DNA of 64,000 nt from Ilex aquifolium (taxonomy: Eukaryota; Streptophyta; Magnoliopsida; Aquifoliales; Aquifoliaceae). Below the pieces are notes generated by a model, which was not told where the DNA came from, did not search any database, and saw only the letters and a program-made list of their open reading frames with translations. Location: contig OX637410.1 in the NCBI GenBank assembly GCA_951799425.1, positions 7,812,001 to 7,876,000 on the forward strand, read 5' to 3'. The position numbers and the translations under genes were made by a program. This document shows, piece after piece, positions 1 through 11,282 of the stretch; the stretch's first letter is position 1; each line of letters begins with the position of its first letter.

Positions 1-2359
1 ATGACATCCTGATCTACTCCAAGTTTGAGGAGGAGCATGAGGATCATTTGAGGATTATTCTCCAGACCTTGAGATACTATCAGTTGTACGCCAAGTTCAG
101 CAAATATGAATTTTGGCTGACGGAGGTGAAATTTTTGGGACACGTGGTGTCGGCTTCGGGTGTATCCGTGGACCCGAAGAAAGTTGAGGCAGTCATGAGT
201 TGGAATAGGCCAAAGTCAGTATTCGAGATACGTAGCTTCTTGGGATAGGCAGGGTATTACAAGAGGTTCATTAAGGACTTCTCTCGACTAGCTGCACCTA
301 TGACTAGATTGACCAGGAAGGAGGTCAAGTTTCTATGGGATGACGCGTGTGAGAGGGCATGCCAATAGTTGAAGAAGAGGCTTACTTTAACTCTGATTTT
401 GATAGTTCCGGAGAGAGGACAGAGGTACACAGTGTATTGTGATGCCTCCAAGGACGGACTTTGGTGTGTTTTGATGTAGTCCGAGAGGGTGGTAGCTTAT
501 GGTTCTTGGAAGTTGAAGAGCCACGAGCAAAACTACCCAATGCATGATATTGAGTTAGCAGTCGTTGTTTTTGCCTTGAAGGCATGACGCCACTATCTAT
601 ATGGAGAGCAGTTTGAGGTATTTTTGGACCACAAGAGTTTGAAGTATATCTTTACGCAATGAGACCTCAACATGAGTTAACGTAGGTCGATGGAATACCT
701 GGAGGATTATGACTTCACTCTGCATTACCATCTCGGTAAGGCAAAATTGGTGGCTAATGCACTCAGTCAGAAGTGACAAGGAGTTTTGACTAGTATAGCT
801 TCTCGGGAGTGCCAGATGCTCGAGACTATGGGACAGTTCGGGCATCATTACAGGGGTCAAGCTCAGGGTACTTTGGGGAGTCTAGTGGCTATGTCTTCCC
901 TACTGAGCAAATTGATCGAGTCCCAGAGGCAGGACACGAAGATATTGACCATCAAGGACCGGGTATAATCAAGTACGAGTGACGAGGGCTGGACCATTCA
1001 CACAGATAGTAGTCTTCGGTTCAGGGGAAAGGTTGTGGCTCCCTAGTCTACGAATCTGAGAGAGGAGATCCTTAGGGAGTTTCATTGCTCCAGTTTTGTT
1101 GTGCATCCAGGTGGAACGAAGATGTATCATTATCTTAACCACCAGTACTATTAGAGCAAGATGAAGATGCACGTTGGAGACTTTGTTAGTCAATGTCTCA
1201 CGTATCAGCAGGTCAAGGTTGAGCACCAGATACCAGCAGGGTTGCTCTAGCCTTTAGAGGTGGCTGAGTGGAAGTGGGAGCACATCAATATGGATTTTAT
1301 GACCCACTTTCCATGGACATCACATGACCATGACACAATATGGGTGATTGTGGACCAACATACAAAGTCGGCACACTTTTTGGTTGTGCGAATGACATTC
1401 ACACTGGAGGAATTCCACTATTCTACATACGAGAGATAGTTCGGTTACATGGGGTGCCCGTATCTATAGTATCGGATCGGGATCCCAAGCTCATGGCCAA
1501 TTTTTGGGATATTTTCCAGCGGGCCATGGGGACACAATTGTTGATGAGCACATCTTTTCATCCCTAGACAGACGGCCAGTCAGAGAGGACCATCCAGGCT
1601 CTACAGGAAATGCTACGGAAGTGGCATGTGTCCTTAATCTCAAGGGTAGCTGGGAAGAACACTTAACCTTAGTGGAGTTTGTCTACAACAACAGTAATTA
1701 GGCGAGCATATAGATGGCACCCTGCGAGGCACTTTATGAGAGGCCGTGTCGTTCTCCGGTTTGTTGGACGGAGGTTGAAGAGAGACCCTACACGACTCCG
1801 AATTTGATTAGAGACATCTTGAAGAAGGTGGACTTGGTACGGAAGCATCTTCGCACGGTTCAAAGCCGTCAGAATAGTTACGCCGACAGACGACGACGAC
1901 CTCTGGATTTCGAGGTCGGAGATCATGTATTCTTGAAGGTGATGCCCAAAAGAGGAGTGGACAGGTTCGGGAAGCAGGGAAAGCTTTCGTCGAGGTATAT
2001 CGGGCCCTTCGAGGTACTCGATAGGGTTGGTACAATCGCTTATCGGTTTGCGTTACCGCCAAATGTACCAGTTGACATTGCGATATTGTATGTCTCCATG
2101 CACCATAAGTACACTCCAGATCCTACACATGTGGGTGGATTGGGGTTAGCTGGTTTTTTATGCGAATGATAACTTCGAGGAGGGACCGGAGTGTATCAAG
2201 GATAACCGAGAGCAGGTTTGTCGAGAGTAAGACCGTGAGGTTGGTGAAGGTGATGTGGCAGCATCATGGTGTGGAGGAGGCGACATGGGAGCGTTAGGAA
2301 ACTATACGTGTCAGTTATCTGTTCTTGTTCGAGGATGGAGGTACGTTCTCGTGGTCATA
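1..2359 (+). pseudogene. Decayed Tekay-type gag-pol fragment (RT to chromodomain)
   Basis: The window opens inside the reverse transcriptase active site: the first codons read D-I-L-I-Y-S-K, just after the first Asp of the F-V-D-D box. In order follow the RT thumb (to about 245), RNase H (about 400-780), the integrase zinc-binding region (about 1080-1230), the catalytic core (about 1270-1640, including V-S-I-V-S-D-R-D-P near 1456-1485) and the C-terminal domain plus chromodomain (about 1890-2340). It aligns codon for codon with the intact polyprotein at 36069-40694, but is broken by many in-frame stops and frameshifts. At least five stops are CAG-to-TAG changes (477-479, 1248-1250, 1565-1567, 1699-1701, 1711-1713). 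It is the 3' end of an old chromovirus whose 5' part lies outside the window. It cannot encode a working enzyme. Confidence 0.93.
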
Positions 2360-2436
2360 AGTGTTATATGACTTGTTGCATATGCATGTGGTTATGTGTG
2401 CATGTGTATGTAAATTTCAGGGATGAAATTTATTTT

Positions 2437-2448
2437 AAAAGGGGGAGA
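2437..2448 (+). other. Polypurine tract of the 1-4980 element
   Basis: A purine run (AAAAGGGGGAGA) sits directly before the LTR start. It occupies the same place as the tract at 40735-40747 in the intact element. By analogy it primes plus-strand DNA synthesis. Confidence 0.8.
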
Positions 2449-2449
2449 A

Positions 2450-4980
2450 TGTAAAACCCGAGAAAAATTATTTTTTTATGAAAAATGGCAAAACGCTAAT
2501 TAGCCACTATGGTACGAGTTGAAAACCCAATTTTTTCTAGAAACTCGATTGAAGAAATGGACCGCACTGTTGGATTCGTCTCACAAAATCTAGTTACCCT
2601 AGACAATTTTCTTTGAATTTGGACACAGTCTGATTTTTTTCCATTTTACAAGGCGATGGAGTGTCGCATGACCAAAATAAACATGATTGGGAATTAATTG
2701 GGAAACATAGAAAATAATTTAAACTTAGTTCAAATAAAATATGTTGAACTTAAAACGGAATGAAATTTAATTGATTCGGAACGAAATCGGATCAGTAAAA
2801 GATGAAACGTGTGGCGTGTTGTGGGCCAAGTATCCAAGGAGTATAAGTAGGGGAGCAAAATCAGATTTTCTCCCCCATTACCCAATATATTTTCGGATAG
2901 AGAGGGAGAGAGAGAAGAAGAGTGAAATTCAAGGGTTTTTCCATCTTCTTATTGCGATCTAGGATGATTCGTTCGTCGGAATCCTTTAAACCAAAAATAA
3001 AAGTTGTTCTATGCGACGAGAGTTATGCCTAGGTACCAAAAAGCACAGATTTTGACGAAGTCTCAGGAACGGGATTTTTGAAAATCAAATTCTAAAGCAT
3101 GAGTTGGGTTTTCGTGGAGCTTCTACCATTCATATTACGCTTCAAGAGGTAAGGTTCTTCTCCTAGCTAGATTTATTTTCAACCTAGGGTTTCATATGAA
3201 ATGGGTAGCATGACTTGAGATGAAATCTCTTGTCTCAATGTATTTCTAGTGTAACTAGAGTGCGAAAAATGGTATAAGAATGTATAAAACCAATTTTGCA
3301 TGAATTGGGTATTGTTGAAATTGTTTGTTTTGTGATTTCATGATAATGTGATAAAATGGGCATGATTATGTGTTACATGATTATGTGCTTTAAAGGTGTT
3401 TGACAAAATGACTTGAATAATGTGAGCATGTTATTTGAATAAAATTAATATAGCATGTTTTGATGATGTAAATTGCAATTATATACTTATGATGTAATTG
3501 ACAATTGGGAATGTTGGTTGAGATGGAGTAATATTCATATTGTGCTCATGAAATATTGAACATGATATTGTAATTGCAATTGAGAACTTGATTGCATGAT
3601 GATATGAAATACAATTGTACATTACATTGTATATGCACGAAAACCATCACATTCGTGGGCATGTGACTTGAGTCTGGGTGTGTACATTGTTTTGATCAAA
3701 CACCATTCTTGGTGGATGAGACGTGGGCTCGAGAAGGTTGGACCAAAGTTCGACTGAGTTGCACTGGTTTGCATTAAAAATAGGATCGGGGTTAGCAAGA
3801 AAGGCAAGATTGTCCCTCGGGTGCCAGACCTGGTGATTTGGACACGCACTCCGTTGGTATCGAGTCCATTAAGTGTGTCAGCATACACGGAGCCGTTTGT
3901 GAAAGTCCATAGATGCCGTGTTGGTTGGGTGCCCATTGGTGGAAGTCCATAAATATCCACCCCAAGAAAGACCCTGAATTTATAAATGGTCATTGGATGT
4001 GTAACACCAATGGCGGGGGCTCGGAATGCCCGGATTCATATGCATGACATTGCATGTGTTATGGGAGCCGGTGAAGGCTCGGGTTGCGTTGCATGTGTGA
4101 GTCTCACCTCATAACATGGCATAGCATTGTGACATTCATTCTTAAAGTTATATGTTTTTGGATGAATGCTTGTTTGATTGTTTAATTGCATGTGAGCATT
4201 TCATATGCATCTAGGTTGGGGAGTAGCCTATTTGGGAGATACCCTATTGAACATGGCCCACCCTTTATGGGGACAACAATTCAGTTGCGGGACAAGCGTC
4301 GGTGGACGGCTCTCAATTGGGCCCTCGTTGATGAAGAAAGCCTAGTAGTGGCTTTAATTTACATTTTGTAAAACAATTGTGTAATTTTTTTTTGGGACAT
4401 GTAATATTGTTTAAAGGGTTGTGTAATGAACCTTTATGGAGTATATTTTGAGTATAATTTGATGTTATATGAGTTGGGTGAATGTTGTATGAGATTGGAC
4501 GAGTTGAAATTGAAAAAGAATTGAATTGGGGAAAAACTGGGCTCATCTACCGGTAGCAAGTCTTGAGCTAGCGATAGCAAAATTCCAGAGGACTTAGCTA
4601 CCAGTAGCAAGTACACGAGCTACCAGTCGCTCCTCCAAAAATTTGCACTGTTATCTTGTTGGTAGAGGGCTCAGTTATCGGTAGCTCGTACACGAAAATT
4701 TTAAAAAATTTAAAATAATTTTGTCAAGCCTTCGGTCCTTGAGTTCTTTTGTTCAAAAGATGTAAATGGAGTAATATTAAGGAAAAATTGATGTATATTG
4801 GACCTTCGAATGGTCAAATGATTAAAATGTTTACAGGTTATGCATTTGGGAGTACTCGGTACAAGGGAGACTCTGCCCAAACTCTGTGTTCTTTATGATC
4901 CCGGTGAAGGGGATGTTATGACGTGGTGTCGGGTTATGTGGTATTCACGAGTACTTCCGTTGGTTGATGGGAGATCAATG
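2450..4980 (+). repeat. 3' LTR of the decayed Tekay-type element, truncated at its end
   Basis: It starts TGTAAAACCCG right after the polypurine tract and is homologous to the LTRs at 33113-35717 and 40748-43352 along its length. It keeps the late landmark 'acgtggtgtcgggttat' at about 4920. It stops near 4980, about 25 bp short of the family terminus (..GGGGCGTCACA), where Athila-type gag DNA begins, so no TSD can be read. A TATA-like 'tataagtag' lies near 2840. A degenerate array of CTACCGGTAG-type palindromes occupies 4546-4690. No ORF inside it looks real. Confidence 0.85.
4546..4690. repeat. Degenerate CCGG-palindrome array in the LTR
   Basis: Several copies of CTACCGGTAG and one-mismatch versions (CTACCAGTAG, CTAGCGATAG, TTATCGGTAG) lie about 2.1 kb into the LTR. 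This is the same relative place as the CTTCCGGAAG array of the intact Tekay element. Confidence 0.65.
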
Positions 4981-4988
4981 GAGTAATA

Positions 4989-5231
4989 TCAACCCATTGA
5001 CCTCACCGGAGGATCAATTGGGAGATTGTTCCCTTCATTTGCAGGAGGGGAAAATTGCATTTGTGGATTGGGTATTCTAGGTTCTGCCACTCCCCCACCC
5101 CGTTGCATGTTTGGGTTGGCACCTACATTCTCAAAGTTATCACCCGCATCTTCGGGTGGGTCTTGGTCAATGTTCATGTTGGGGCCCAAGGGTTGTCTAA
5201 CTAGTCGGTTTTGTTCGTCTCGACCCCCCAT
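4989..5231 (-). pseudogene. N-terminal gag fragment of an Athila-type element
   Basis: An 80-codon open segment begins with ATG at 5231, 139 bp downstream (minus strand) of a TGGCGCC-type primer-binding site, where gag starts in this lineage. The start M-G-G-R-D-E-Q-N-R and the body (P-L-G-P-N-M-N-I-D-Q-D) are shared with the copy ending at 22366. It runs to a stop next to the truncated chromovirus LTR, so most of gag is missing. I recognise no domain; the assignment rests on position after the PBS and on the second copy. Confidence 0.6.
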
Positions 5232-5370
5232 ATAACAAAACCATCTACAAATGAAAATGTAAACAACAAAGTATATACAAGGATCAACGTACCTCAGGCC
5301 ATGATGAACATCACGGGACTTACATCCGTTGTCTGGAAATCACCTTCTTGATTCAACGCTTGCCTTCCCT

Positions 5371-5383
5371 GGCAACGGCGCCA
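5371..5383 (-). other. Primer-binding site, TGGCGCCGTTGCC type
   Basis: On the minus strand TGGCGCCGTTGCC follows the LTR end after a short A/T spacer. This PBS type is characteristic of Athila/Tat elements, which prime from a different tRNA than the initiator-Met used by the chromoviruses here. Confidence 0.85.
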
Positions 5384-5391
5384 AAAATACT

Positions 5392-7029
5392 TGAATTTTT
5401 TCCTTGTTGTTCCTAACCTCCTAACATCATCCCGCACTATATGTGTGGTGTACGTGTAAAGGGGGGAGTGTCGATCTCCCTTGGAATGATGTCAAAAGAA
5501 AGGGCAAGGGAATGGTGGGAAATGAATTGTGTACAAAATGTGTCTGCAAAAATGCTTCACAAGCGCAAGAAGACTTTTGCGTATCGTGTTTTACTTGGAG
5601 GTATTCCAAGGTCGTCTCCTCGGGGAAGGATGTTGAATCGTGTTGAAAGTGATTTTTGTGAAAACAAAGTGTAAAATCTTTTGAGGTTTGAAATTGGTTT
5701 GTGATTTGTGTTGTGATGAAATTGAATGGGAAACAAGTGTTCGCTAATCCAAAAGGTTCACTCCGATGGGGATGCCAATTCAACTCGAAGCCTTCCTCCA
5801 ATGATGCATAGATGAACGATTGATTCGTGGGAAGCTCGGGACGAGATGGGAGTGAGGATCGAAGCATAAACCGTGACAAGTCTACGGAATATCAAAGGCT
5901 CACAACCATGTCCATGCTCAACCTAGTCAAACCGAACCATTGTACACCGAGGGAGGAAAGAAGATGAGTTGAAATGGCATACCCAATGGGAGGTCTCCCT
6001 TGGATTAGCCAACTTAAAGATTTAGCTACTCATGGTTAAAGGAAAGACAACAATGTAAATGCGAGACATTCTAAGGAAATGAAGATTGTAGCTAAGATAA
6101 TGCAAGAAAACATAAACTAAAAGAGAATGCATTTAATACCCATTTAAAGCTAAGAAATTGAAGAACATGAATGCATTAATGGTAAAAGCTTGAATAGACG
6201 ATTAAACTTAAAAGAAACTTGAAATAACTAGCATTAAAGACTTCAAACAAAGCTTAGAAAGATCTTACATGAAATTACAAGACAATGTGTGGAAGAAAAT
6301 GCAAAAATCTCAACTTCTCTCTCTAACACTATTCATCTTCTTCCAAGACTCTATCTCTCTCTATATTCCAATCTATATTGCATAATAGTGTATATTCTTC
6401 TTCTTAGAAGATTCAAAAACGTCCATGGAGTCCCCCTTATAAGGCTACCAAAGAGTGGGCTGGGCAAGGTGGTGCAGGCCTTGCCTCCACACCCCGCATC
6501 ATCTCTCTCCTCTCTCCTCATTTATGATCAAGCCTCCAAAAGTCCAAGAAGAGGTGTATGGGAGATGTCAATTGTGTAAGGGAGTGTCAGGAACAGGTAG
6601 GAGAATGTCTGGTGGGACCCTCAAAGTGGCAGAGCCTGATATGCAGAATCTGGGCTGTTTCAGTACAACCTACCGGTAGGTCAATGGAAACCTACCGGTA
6701 GGTTTCACTCCAGTAGGCTTCAAATACCGGTATGTCTGGTGATAGGTTGAGGTCCAGTAGCTAAAACCTACCGGTAGGTTTTCCCTTGTTTTGCTAGTTT
6801 CTTGGTTTTCTCTCCTCCTAAGCTATCATCAAGCCATCCCATTACCCTTATTCATCTGAAACACCATGGGAAGGCTTAGCAAGCATTATTTTATCACCAT
6901 ATATATCTGCAAACATACCGAAATTCCATAAATAGCACAAACGATGCAAATTCACTCATATTAACCACCAAAGCTAGTACCAAAAGGAATGTAAAAGCAC
7001 TTTAAATATGCAATGTTTTGTGCTAATCA
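5392..7029 (-). repeat. Athila-type LTR (copy A), 1,638 bp
   Basis: Read on the minus strand it starts TGATTAGCAC at 7029 and ends ..TTCA at 5392. It is collinear with copy B (26123-27755), with only scattered differences. It is bordered on its start side by a polypurine tract and on its end side by a PBS and gag, so it acts as a 3' LTR for the DNA to its right and as a 5' LTR for the DNA to its left. A palindrome array lies 250-360 bp from its start. A TATA-like 'cttataag' on the minus strand is near 6440. Confidence 0.9.
6667..6782. repeat. CCGG-palindrome array in Athila LTR copy A
   Basis: Three AACCTACCGGTAGGTT-type palindromes (up to 16 bp, perfectly self-complementary) and degenerate units are separated by spacers reading CTACTGGAGTG on the minus strand. 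It sits in U3, upstream of the TATA-like motif. Confidence 0.85.
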
Positions 7030-7040
7030 CACCCCCTAAC
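7030..7040 (-). other. Polypurine tract before Athila LTR copy A
   Basis: On the minus strand GTTAGGGGGTG directly precedes the LTR start TGATTAGCAC. It marks 5392-7029 as a genuine 3' LTR of the element lying to its right. Confidence 0.75.
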
Positions 7041-7398
7041 TTGAGTTTTGCTAGTCCCTAGCAAAATTTATTTTCGAATCAAGATAACAAGTATAACACT
7101 GAAACAAACCATTTCCATAACTCATCCATCAAACATTCATAATATAAAAATCATAATGCAATTTACGTAATGTACTTGGCACAAATGGAACAAAAACTGT
7201 GGTATTTCATTAATGTGGTTCAAGATTGGAGTACATGGATTTAGACATTAAAAAGAGACAAAATGGCCTACTACCTAGAGACTCTTCTACAAGGCCAGTT
7301 ACTCCAATCCTAGACATGAATAATCCTAGATAAAAGAAAAGACATAATCTCCAATATCCTACTTCTCCATGGAGGCAAAAACAACCATAGTGAAACCC
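7041..7398 (-). other. Spacer between the 3' ORF and polypurine tract
   Basis: A/T-rich DNA between the stop of the 454-aa ORF and the polypurine tract. I see no coding potential; it is the 3' untranslated part of the element. Confidence 0.6.
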
Positions 7399-8763
7399 CT
7401 ACTCATCATCGTCATCTCTGTCATCCTCCTCATCAAAGTCGCTCTTGCCCTCCACCTCCTCTTCATCATCATCAACATCCTCTGAATCCCCCACCTCAAC
7501 TACTGTAGAGGCAGAGGGGACAGAGGTAGGAGGTGGAGGTCCATAAGCTGGAGGTGGTGGTCCACCAGGGATGGTTCTTCCTGGAAATGTATGCATGAAC
7601 AACTCCTTCATCATCAACGAAATACCATGCACCGACACCTCTAACCCATGCACAATCATCTCTAAAGCATCCAAACGTTGAGGTATCGAGCGTTCTGGCA
7701 CAACTGTGGATGGTCCAGCAGATGAGGATCCTGTGATGGAATGCTCCGCAGCTGGTGCAGATAAAGATGGTCCAAGAGCCTCAGACTCTTGCCCCGGAGC
7801 CCTAGCTCGCTCCCCCCGGCTCATTTTCGTCCTCTTCATACTACTGGTCTTGCCAATAGCCCTAGTCTCAGGGGGAGTGAGTTTATCAAAGGAATAGGCC
7901 TTAACCTTGAAGTTCCTGCACATCCGGGTCACCAAGTTCCCGAATGGAAAATTGGCCTTAGGCTTTTGGGTCTCGGCCAAGTCTTTCATTACTTCCCATA
8001 TGAACAGTGCAAAATCAACCGCCTTGCCCGACATCACTGCATCCAAAAGGCCTAACTTTTCAATGTTAGGCATCTTTTCAGCGCCCTTCGGAAACATATT
8101 ATAATGGAGGAGTTTATTCAAAAGCCCATAAGAATGCTTCAGCCCTCCAACGTGGAATGTTCCCTTGAATTGACTCGGGTCATCATACATCAAAGTTACA
8201 AACTCGAAAATGGTCTTGGTTCGGGTGATGTTGTGAGGATAGATTGGCGTGGAGGAGGGTGGTCGCTCATACTTTCCTAGGAGAATGGCAATATCATCGG
8301 GGGTCACCTCAAACATCTTTCCCCGTACGTTCGTTCGCAAAATCTCGACCTCATCCACCTCCACCACCCGGAGTGTTTGGTAGAATTCTCGGACCAACGA
8401 CAAATTATACTCGTCCACGGGCTCAAACCAGAATCTCATTCCATGTGCCTCAACGAGCCTGGCAACCTCATTCCTTGGGCCAAGCAAGATGTTGTCGAGG
8501 TGCCGCTCACATGTAACATTCTTCTCCTGGATCCTTGCCTCATTCCTCGCCTTCTTTCTCTGCTCATTTCTATCCCCACTCGACCCTTCACCGCTTCTCT
8601 TGCGACTGCTAGGCTCCTCGAGATGAGGGGGGTCGGATCCAATTCTCTTGGTTCGGGCCATGCAATGCAACAGTGCTCCCATAGATAGGAATGTGAAGAA
8701 GACCAAGAAAAAAAACTCAATTGGGTCCATTGCCTTATGAACAATCTCTAAATGATGAGCCAT
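7399..8763 (-). CDS. Athila-type 3' ORF, putative plant transposon protein
   Basis: An intact 454-codon ORF lies between pol and the 3' LTR, where Athila elements carry an extra gene once called 'env-like'. Residues about 80-290 resemble the plant 'putative transposon protein' family: the motif L-V-R-E-F-Y near residue 123 is followed by a V-R-G-K-M-F-E-V-T-P-D-D-I block near 146. The N-terminus has a hydrophobic run (about 15-33) followed by basic R/K-rich stretches (about 36-75). The C-terminus has a proline-rich stretch and an acidic D/E tail from about 425. The hydrophobic run would be lost if translation began at Met35 (codon 8659-8661), which gives a protein starting M-A-R-T-K-R, so a membrane role is doubtful. 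No fusion peptide or glycoprotein feature is visible. It is unusually well preserved next to a broken pol. Its function is unknown. Confidence 0.75.
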   Translation of the reverse strand: MAHHLEIVHKAMDPIEFFFLVFFTFLSMGALLHCMARTKRIGSDPPHLEEPSSRKRSGEGSSGDRNEQRKKARNEARIQEKNVTCERHLDNILLGPRNEVARLVEAHGMRFWFEPVDEYNLSLVREFYQTLRVVEVDEVEILRTNVRGKMFEVTPDDIAILLGKYERPPSSTPIYPHNITRTKTIFEFVTLMYDDPSQFKGTFHVGGLKHSYGLLNKLLHYNMFPKGAEKMPNIEKLGLLDAVMSGKAVDFALFIWEVMKDLAETQKPKANFPFGNLVTRMCRNFKVKAYSFDKLTPPETRAIGKTSSMKRTKMSRGERARAPGQESEALGPSLSAPAAEHSITGSSSAGPSTVVPERSIPQRLDALEMIVHGLEVSVHGISLMMKELFMHTFPGRTIPGGPPPPAYGPPPPTSVPSASTVVEVGDSEDVDDDEEEVEGKSDFDEEDDRDDDDE

Positions 8764-9030
8764 TGAAAGTGTGGTTGGAAAGATTGAAGAAAGTAGATAG
8801 GATTTGGGCTTGTAGGGTTTTCAGTAATTAGGGTTTCAAAGGGGTGAAATCCAGTAAATCACAGCACAAGGAATGGAGATTTGAGAGATTGAAGGATGAG
8901 GAGGGTGATTTGGAAGCCTATGAGGGTTTTGAGTGAGAGAGAAGTGGACTAGAGTCTGTGATTCAAGAGGATAATGAAAGGGTTCCCCGAGAAATTTCGA
9001 TTAAAAGCCCTAATTTTGGCATTCAAGGCG
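8764..9030 (-). promoter_or_regulatory. Leader upstream of the Athila 3' ORF
   Basis: Read on the minus strand this 267-bp stretch is C/T-rich (repeated 'ttctctctcact' and 'ctttcttcaatc' runs) and contains AAACCCTAA at about 8828-8836, a telo-box-like motif common in plant promoters and 5' leaders. I see no clear TATA box. It lies between the ORF start and an internal palindrome array, so it could be a subgenomic promoter or leader. This is inference. Confidence 0.35.
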
Positions 9031-9116
9031 AAACCTACAGGTAGGTCGATGAAACCTACCGGTAGGTTGCACTCTAGTAGCCAAAACCTACCGATATGGC
9101 ATACTGGTAGGTTTTG
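9031..9116. repeat. Internal CCGG-palindrome array upstream of the 3' ORF
   Basis: AACCTACCGGTAGGTT-type palindromes and degenerate versions, with the spacer 'ctactagagtgc' (minus strand), closely match the array in the LTRs of the same family (6667-6782, 27382-27510). It is outside any LTR, about 270 bp upstream of the ORF start. Confidence 0.8.
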
Positions 9117-11282
9117 CCTTGTTTGCAAAATAACCCTGCTGTGCTACATACCTCCGTTCCTCTTCAACAAAGGACCTACTCCATACATTTTAACACTCTC
9201 TGTATGACCTTTACTCCACCGTAAACATGTACTACACTTGTAAACCACAATTTGAACCATCATGCCCAATTCATTACCGAAATTGTAATGCAATTTAAAA
9301 TTTTGATGTATTCAACACGCAAGGCATGGATTTCTATATTTAACTATCAAAATGATTACCCAACATGCAAGTCATTTATTCAACACACGGATATTCATAA
9401 TTCATTCAAATATCAAAAACTTGAGCAATATTCCCCTATTCTGCAAGCATGGAGCTATTTAACAAATTGCTCAAATGGCCGAACCCAGCACACATGAGCA
9501 TTACTATAGCCTTAAATACTAGTCTAAAGTATGCACCTACACATTCATTTTCCAACCCGTGTGTGTGTGAATTGGATAAGTAATTTGAGCACTTATGCAA
9601 CAGAATTCACATTCGAATGACTAGCCAAATTCAGCTTCAATGCAAAACTCACCAAGAGTCACTCATACCAATGAAATACACTATCGTTATCCTGGCATAC
9701 ACTCCATGTGTACATGTGAGATAGAATCTTGTGTTCAAAACAAAGTGTGCTCACATGTAATCCAAAAATGAAGTTCATGTATGAAAGTGAAGCGACTTTG
9801 GCATAATCTCATGAAAAGAATGATAGGGCATTGGGTAGCAAAAACTGACTCATCAATTCCTTTAAAATTATGCATCTCCCATGCTTCTCTAGATCATTTA
9901 GGACTTCAAGGGCTGTAATTGGGTCTTAGGGTGATGTTTTAGGCAAAAGAAACGAAGGGTATATGATAACAAAGAGGGTTGTTCCGAGTGAAAGATTTTT
10001 ATTTCAAAAGCATCTCCCTTTTCATGGGATTTTCATTCTCACACCGTCACCACACTCTTTGTTTCTCTTCTTTCTATCCTTAACATTTTCCTTTCCTTTT
10101 GATCATTCTTTTCTTATTCTCACCCCTTCTCTTCCTTTTCTTGAATTTTCATTCTTTTCCATTGAACTCTTTGAGTTCCTACATCTGTTATCCCTTTGCT
10201 TGAATTTCCACACCACACTTCCTTCGCTTTTGCGATTACTCATGTTCAACTTTAGGAACAACCACGGTGAGGTAAATTTATTTCATTTTCACTGGCTTGG
10301 TCACATGTGTGGCATAGAAACGAATTTCAATTGAGGCTCAATCACGACACTAGGGATACAAAAAATTTCAAGAACAAGGTTAAGGCTCAAAATAAATCAA
10401 GGATTGCCTAAGATCATTTCTAAATAGCATGGGGAAGCATTGTACATTATCAGGACGAAATCAGTCTACTACCCAAATGCACCAGGCCAAGACAAACATA
10501 ATGAGATTATTGAACAGATTTGACATTGAAAAATTGTTCCTTGAGTAAATGTAAGATCCCTCCAAAAAGGATTGACACTAAAGCTCTCACAGGTCCTTAC
10601 TCATCTCCACTATTTATGTCAAGCCTAAAATATGAATCCAATCCGTAAATTGCTAAAATTACACATTCAAGAAGCGCATACAGTTAAGTTCAAAAACAGA
10701 TACATATGTGATACTCACGCATAGGATTAATTTCTATAACGTGCTCATGTGCTCAAGGTTCAAAACAAAGACCAACATATCATCTAACACAAGCACTCTA
10801 AATAAGGGAATACAGATCAACATTCAGATATTTTTCACAAAAATTTTCCAATTTTCCACATAATTTGCACTAAATGTAAACAAAAATCTACACAATATGT
10901 GAAAGGTGAATTTTCACCCCAAGTTTTGGTATTATCCACAAAAATTTCCCACAAACATTGGTGTAACATGCAAATGGTGCACCTTACCCCCCAACTTAAT
11001 TCGTGTATTGTCCTCAATGCAACAAAAAGATATGATATGCAATGAATGACAGTAACAAGATGATTAGGGTTAGAGGACACCTCGCACTTGAGCTTTGGCA
11101 AAAGCACCAACATCTGAAACTAAGAAAAACAATGCTATAGACCAAGTAAAATAAGTACCAAGAAAATGAAAATAACATAAGTAAATAGAAAGACTGTACA
11201 CTAGAAAACATAAAAAACTGATTACTCCTCCACGAATTTCGGATACACCGGATCCGTCAAATCCTCTTCCACTCCTTGTCCT
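9117..11282 (-). other. Non-coding spacer between integrase and the 3' ORF
   Basis: About 2.2 kb with no credible gene. Near 10990-11030 the minus strand reads like the usual post-pol segment of Athila/Tat elements ('cattgaggacaatacac' then 'aagttggggggtaag'), a purine-rich signal. A plus-strand pyrimidine-rich tract at about 10000-10210 gives a spurious ORF. The rest is A/T-rich. Confidence 0.55.

Noticed and set aside
5427..5879. 150-codon minus-strand ORF, also at 26158-26610
   Set aside because: Both are the same LTR segment in copies A and B; similarity reflects LTR identity, and no protein domain is visible.
7399..8763. Retroviral-type envelope gene
   Set aside because: No signal peptide, furin site, fusion peptide or C-terminal anchor; the hydrophobic N-terminus may not even be translated. 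It fits the plant transposon-protein family better.
9963..10334. 123-codon plus-strand ORF rich in Phe, Leu and Ser
   Set aside because: It is the translation of a pyrimidine-rich tract in the Athila spacer, antisense to the element; no domain.
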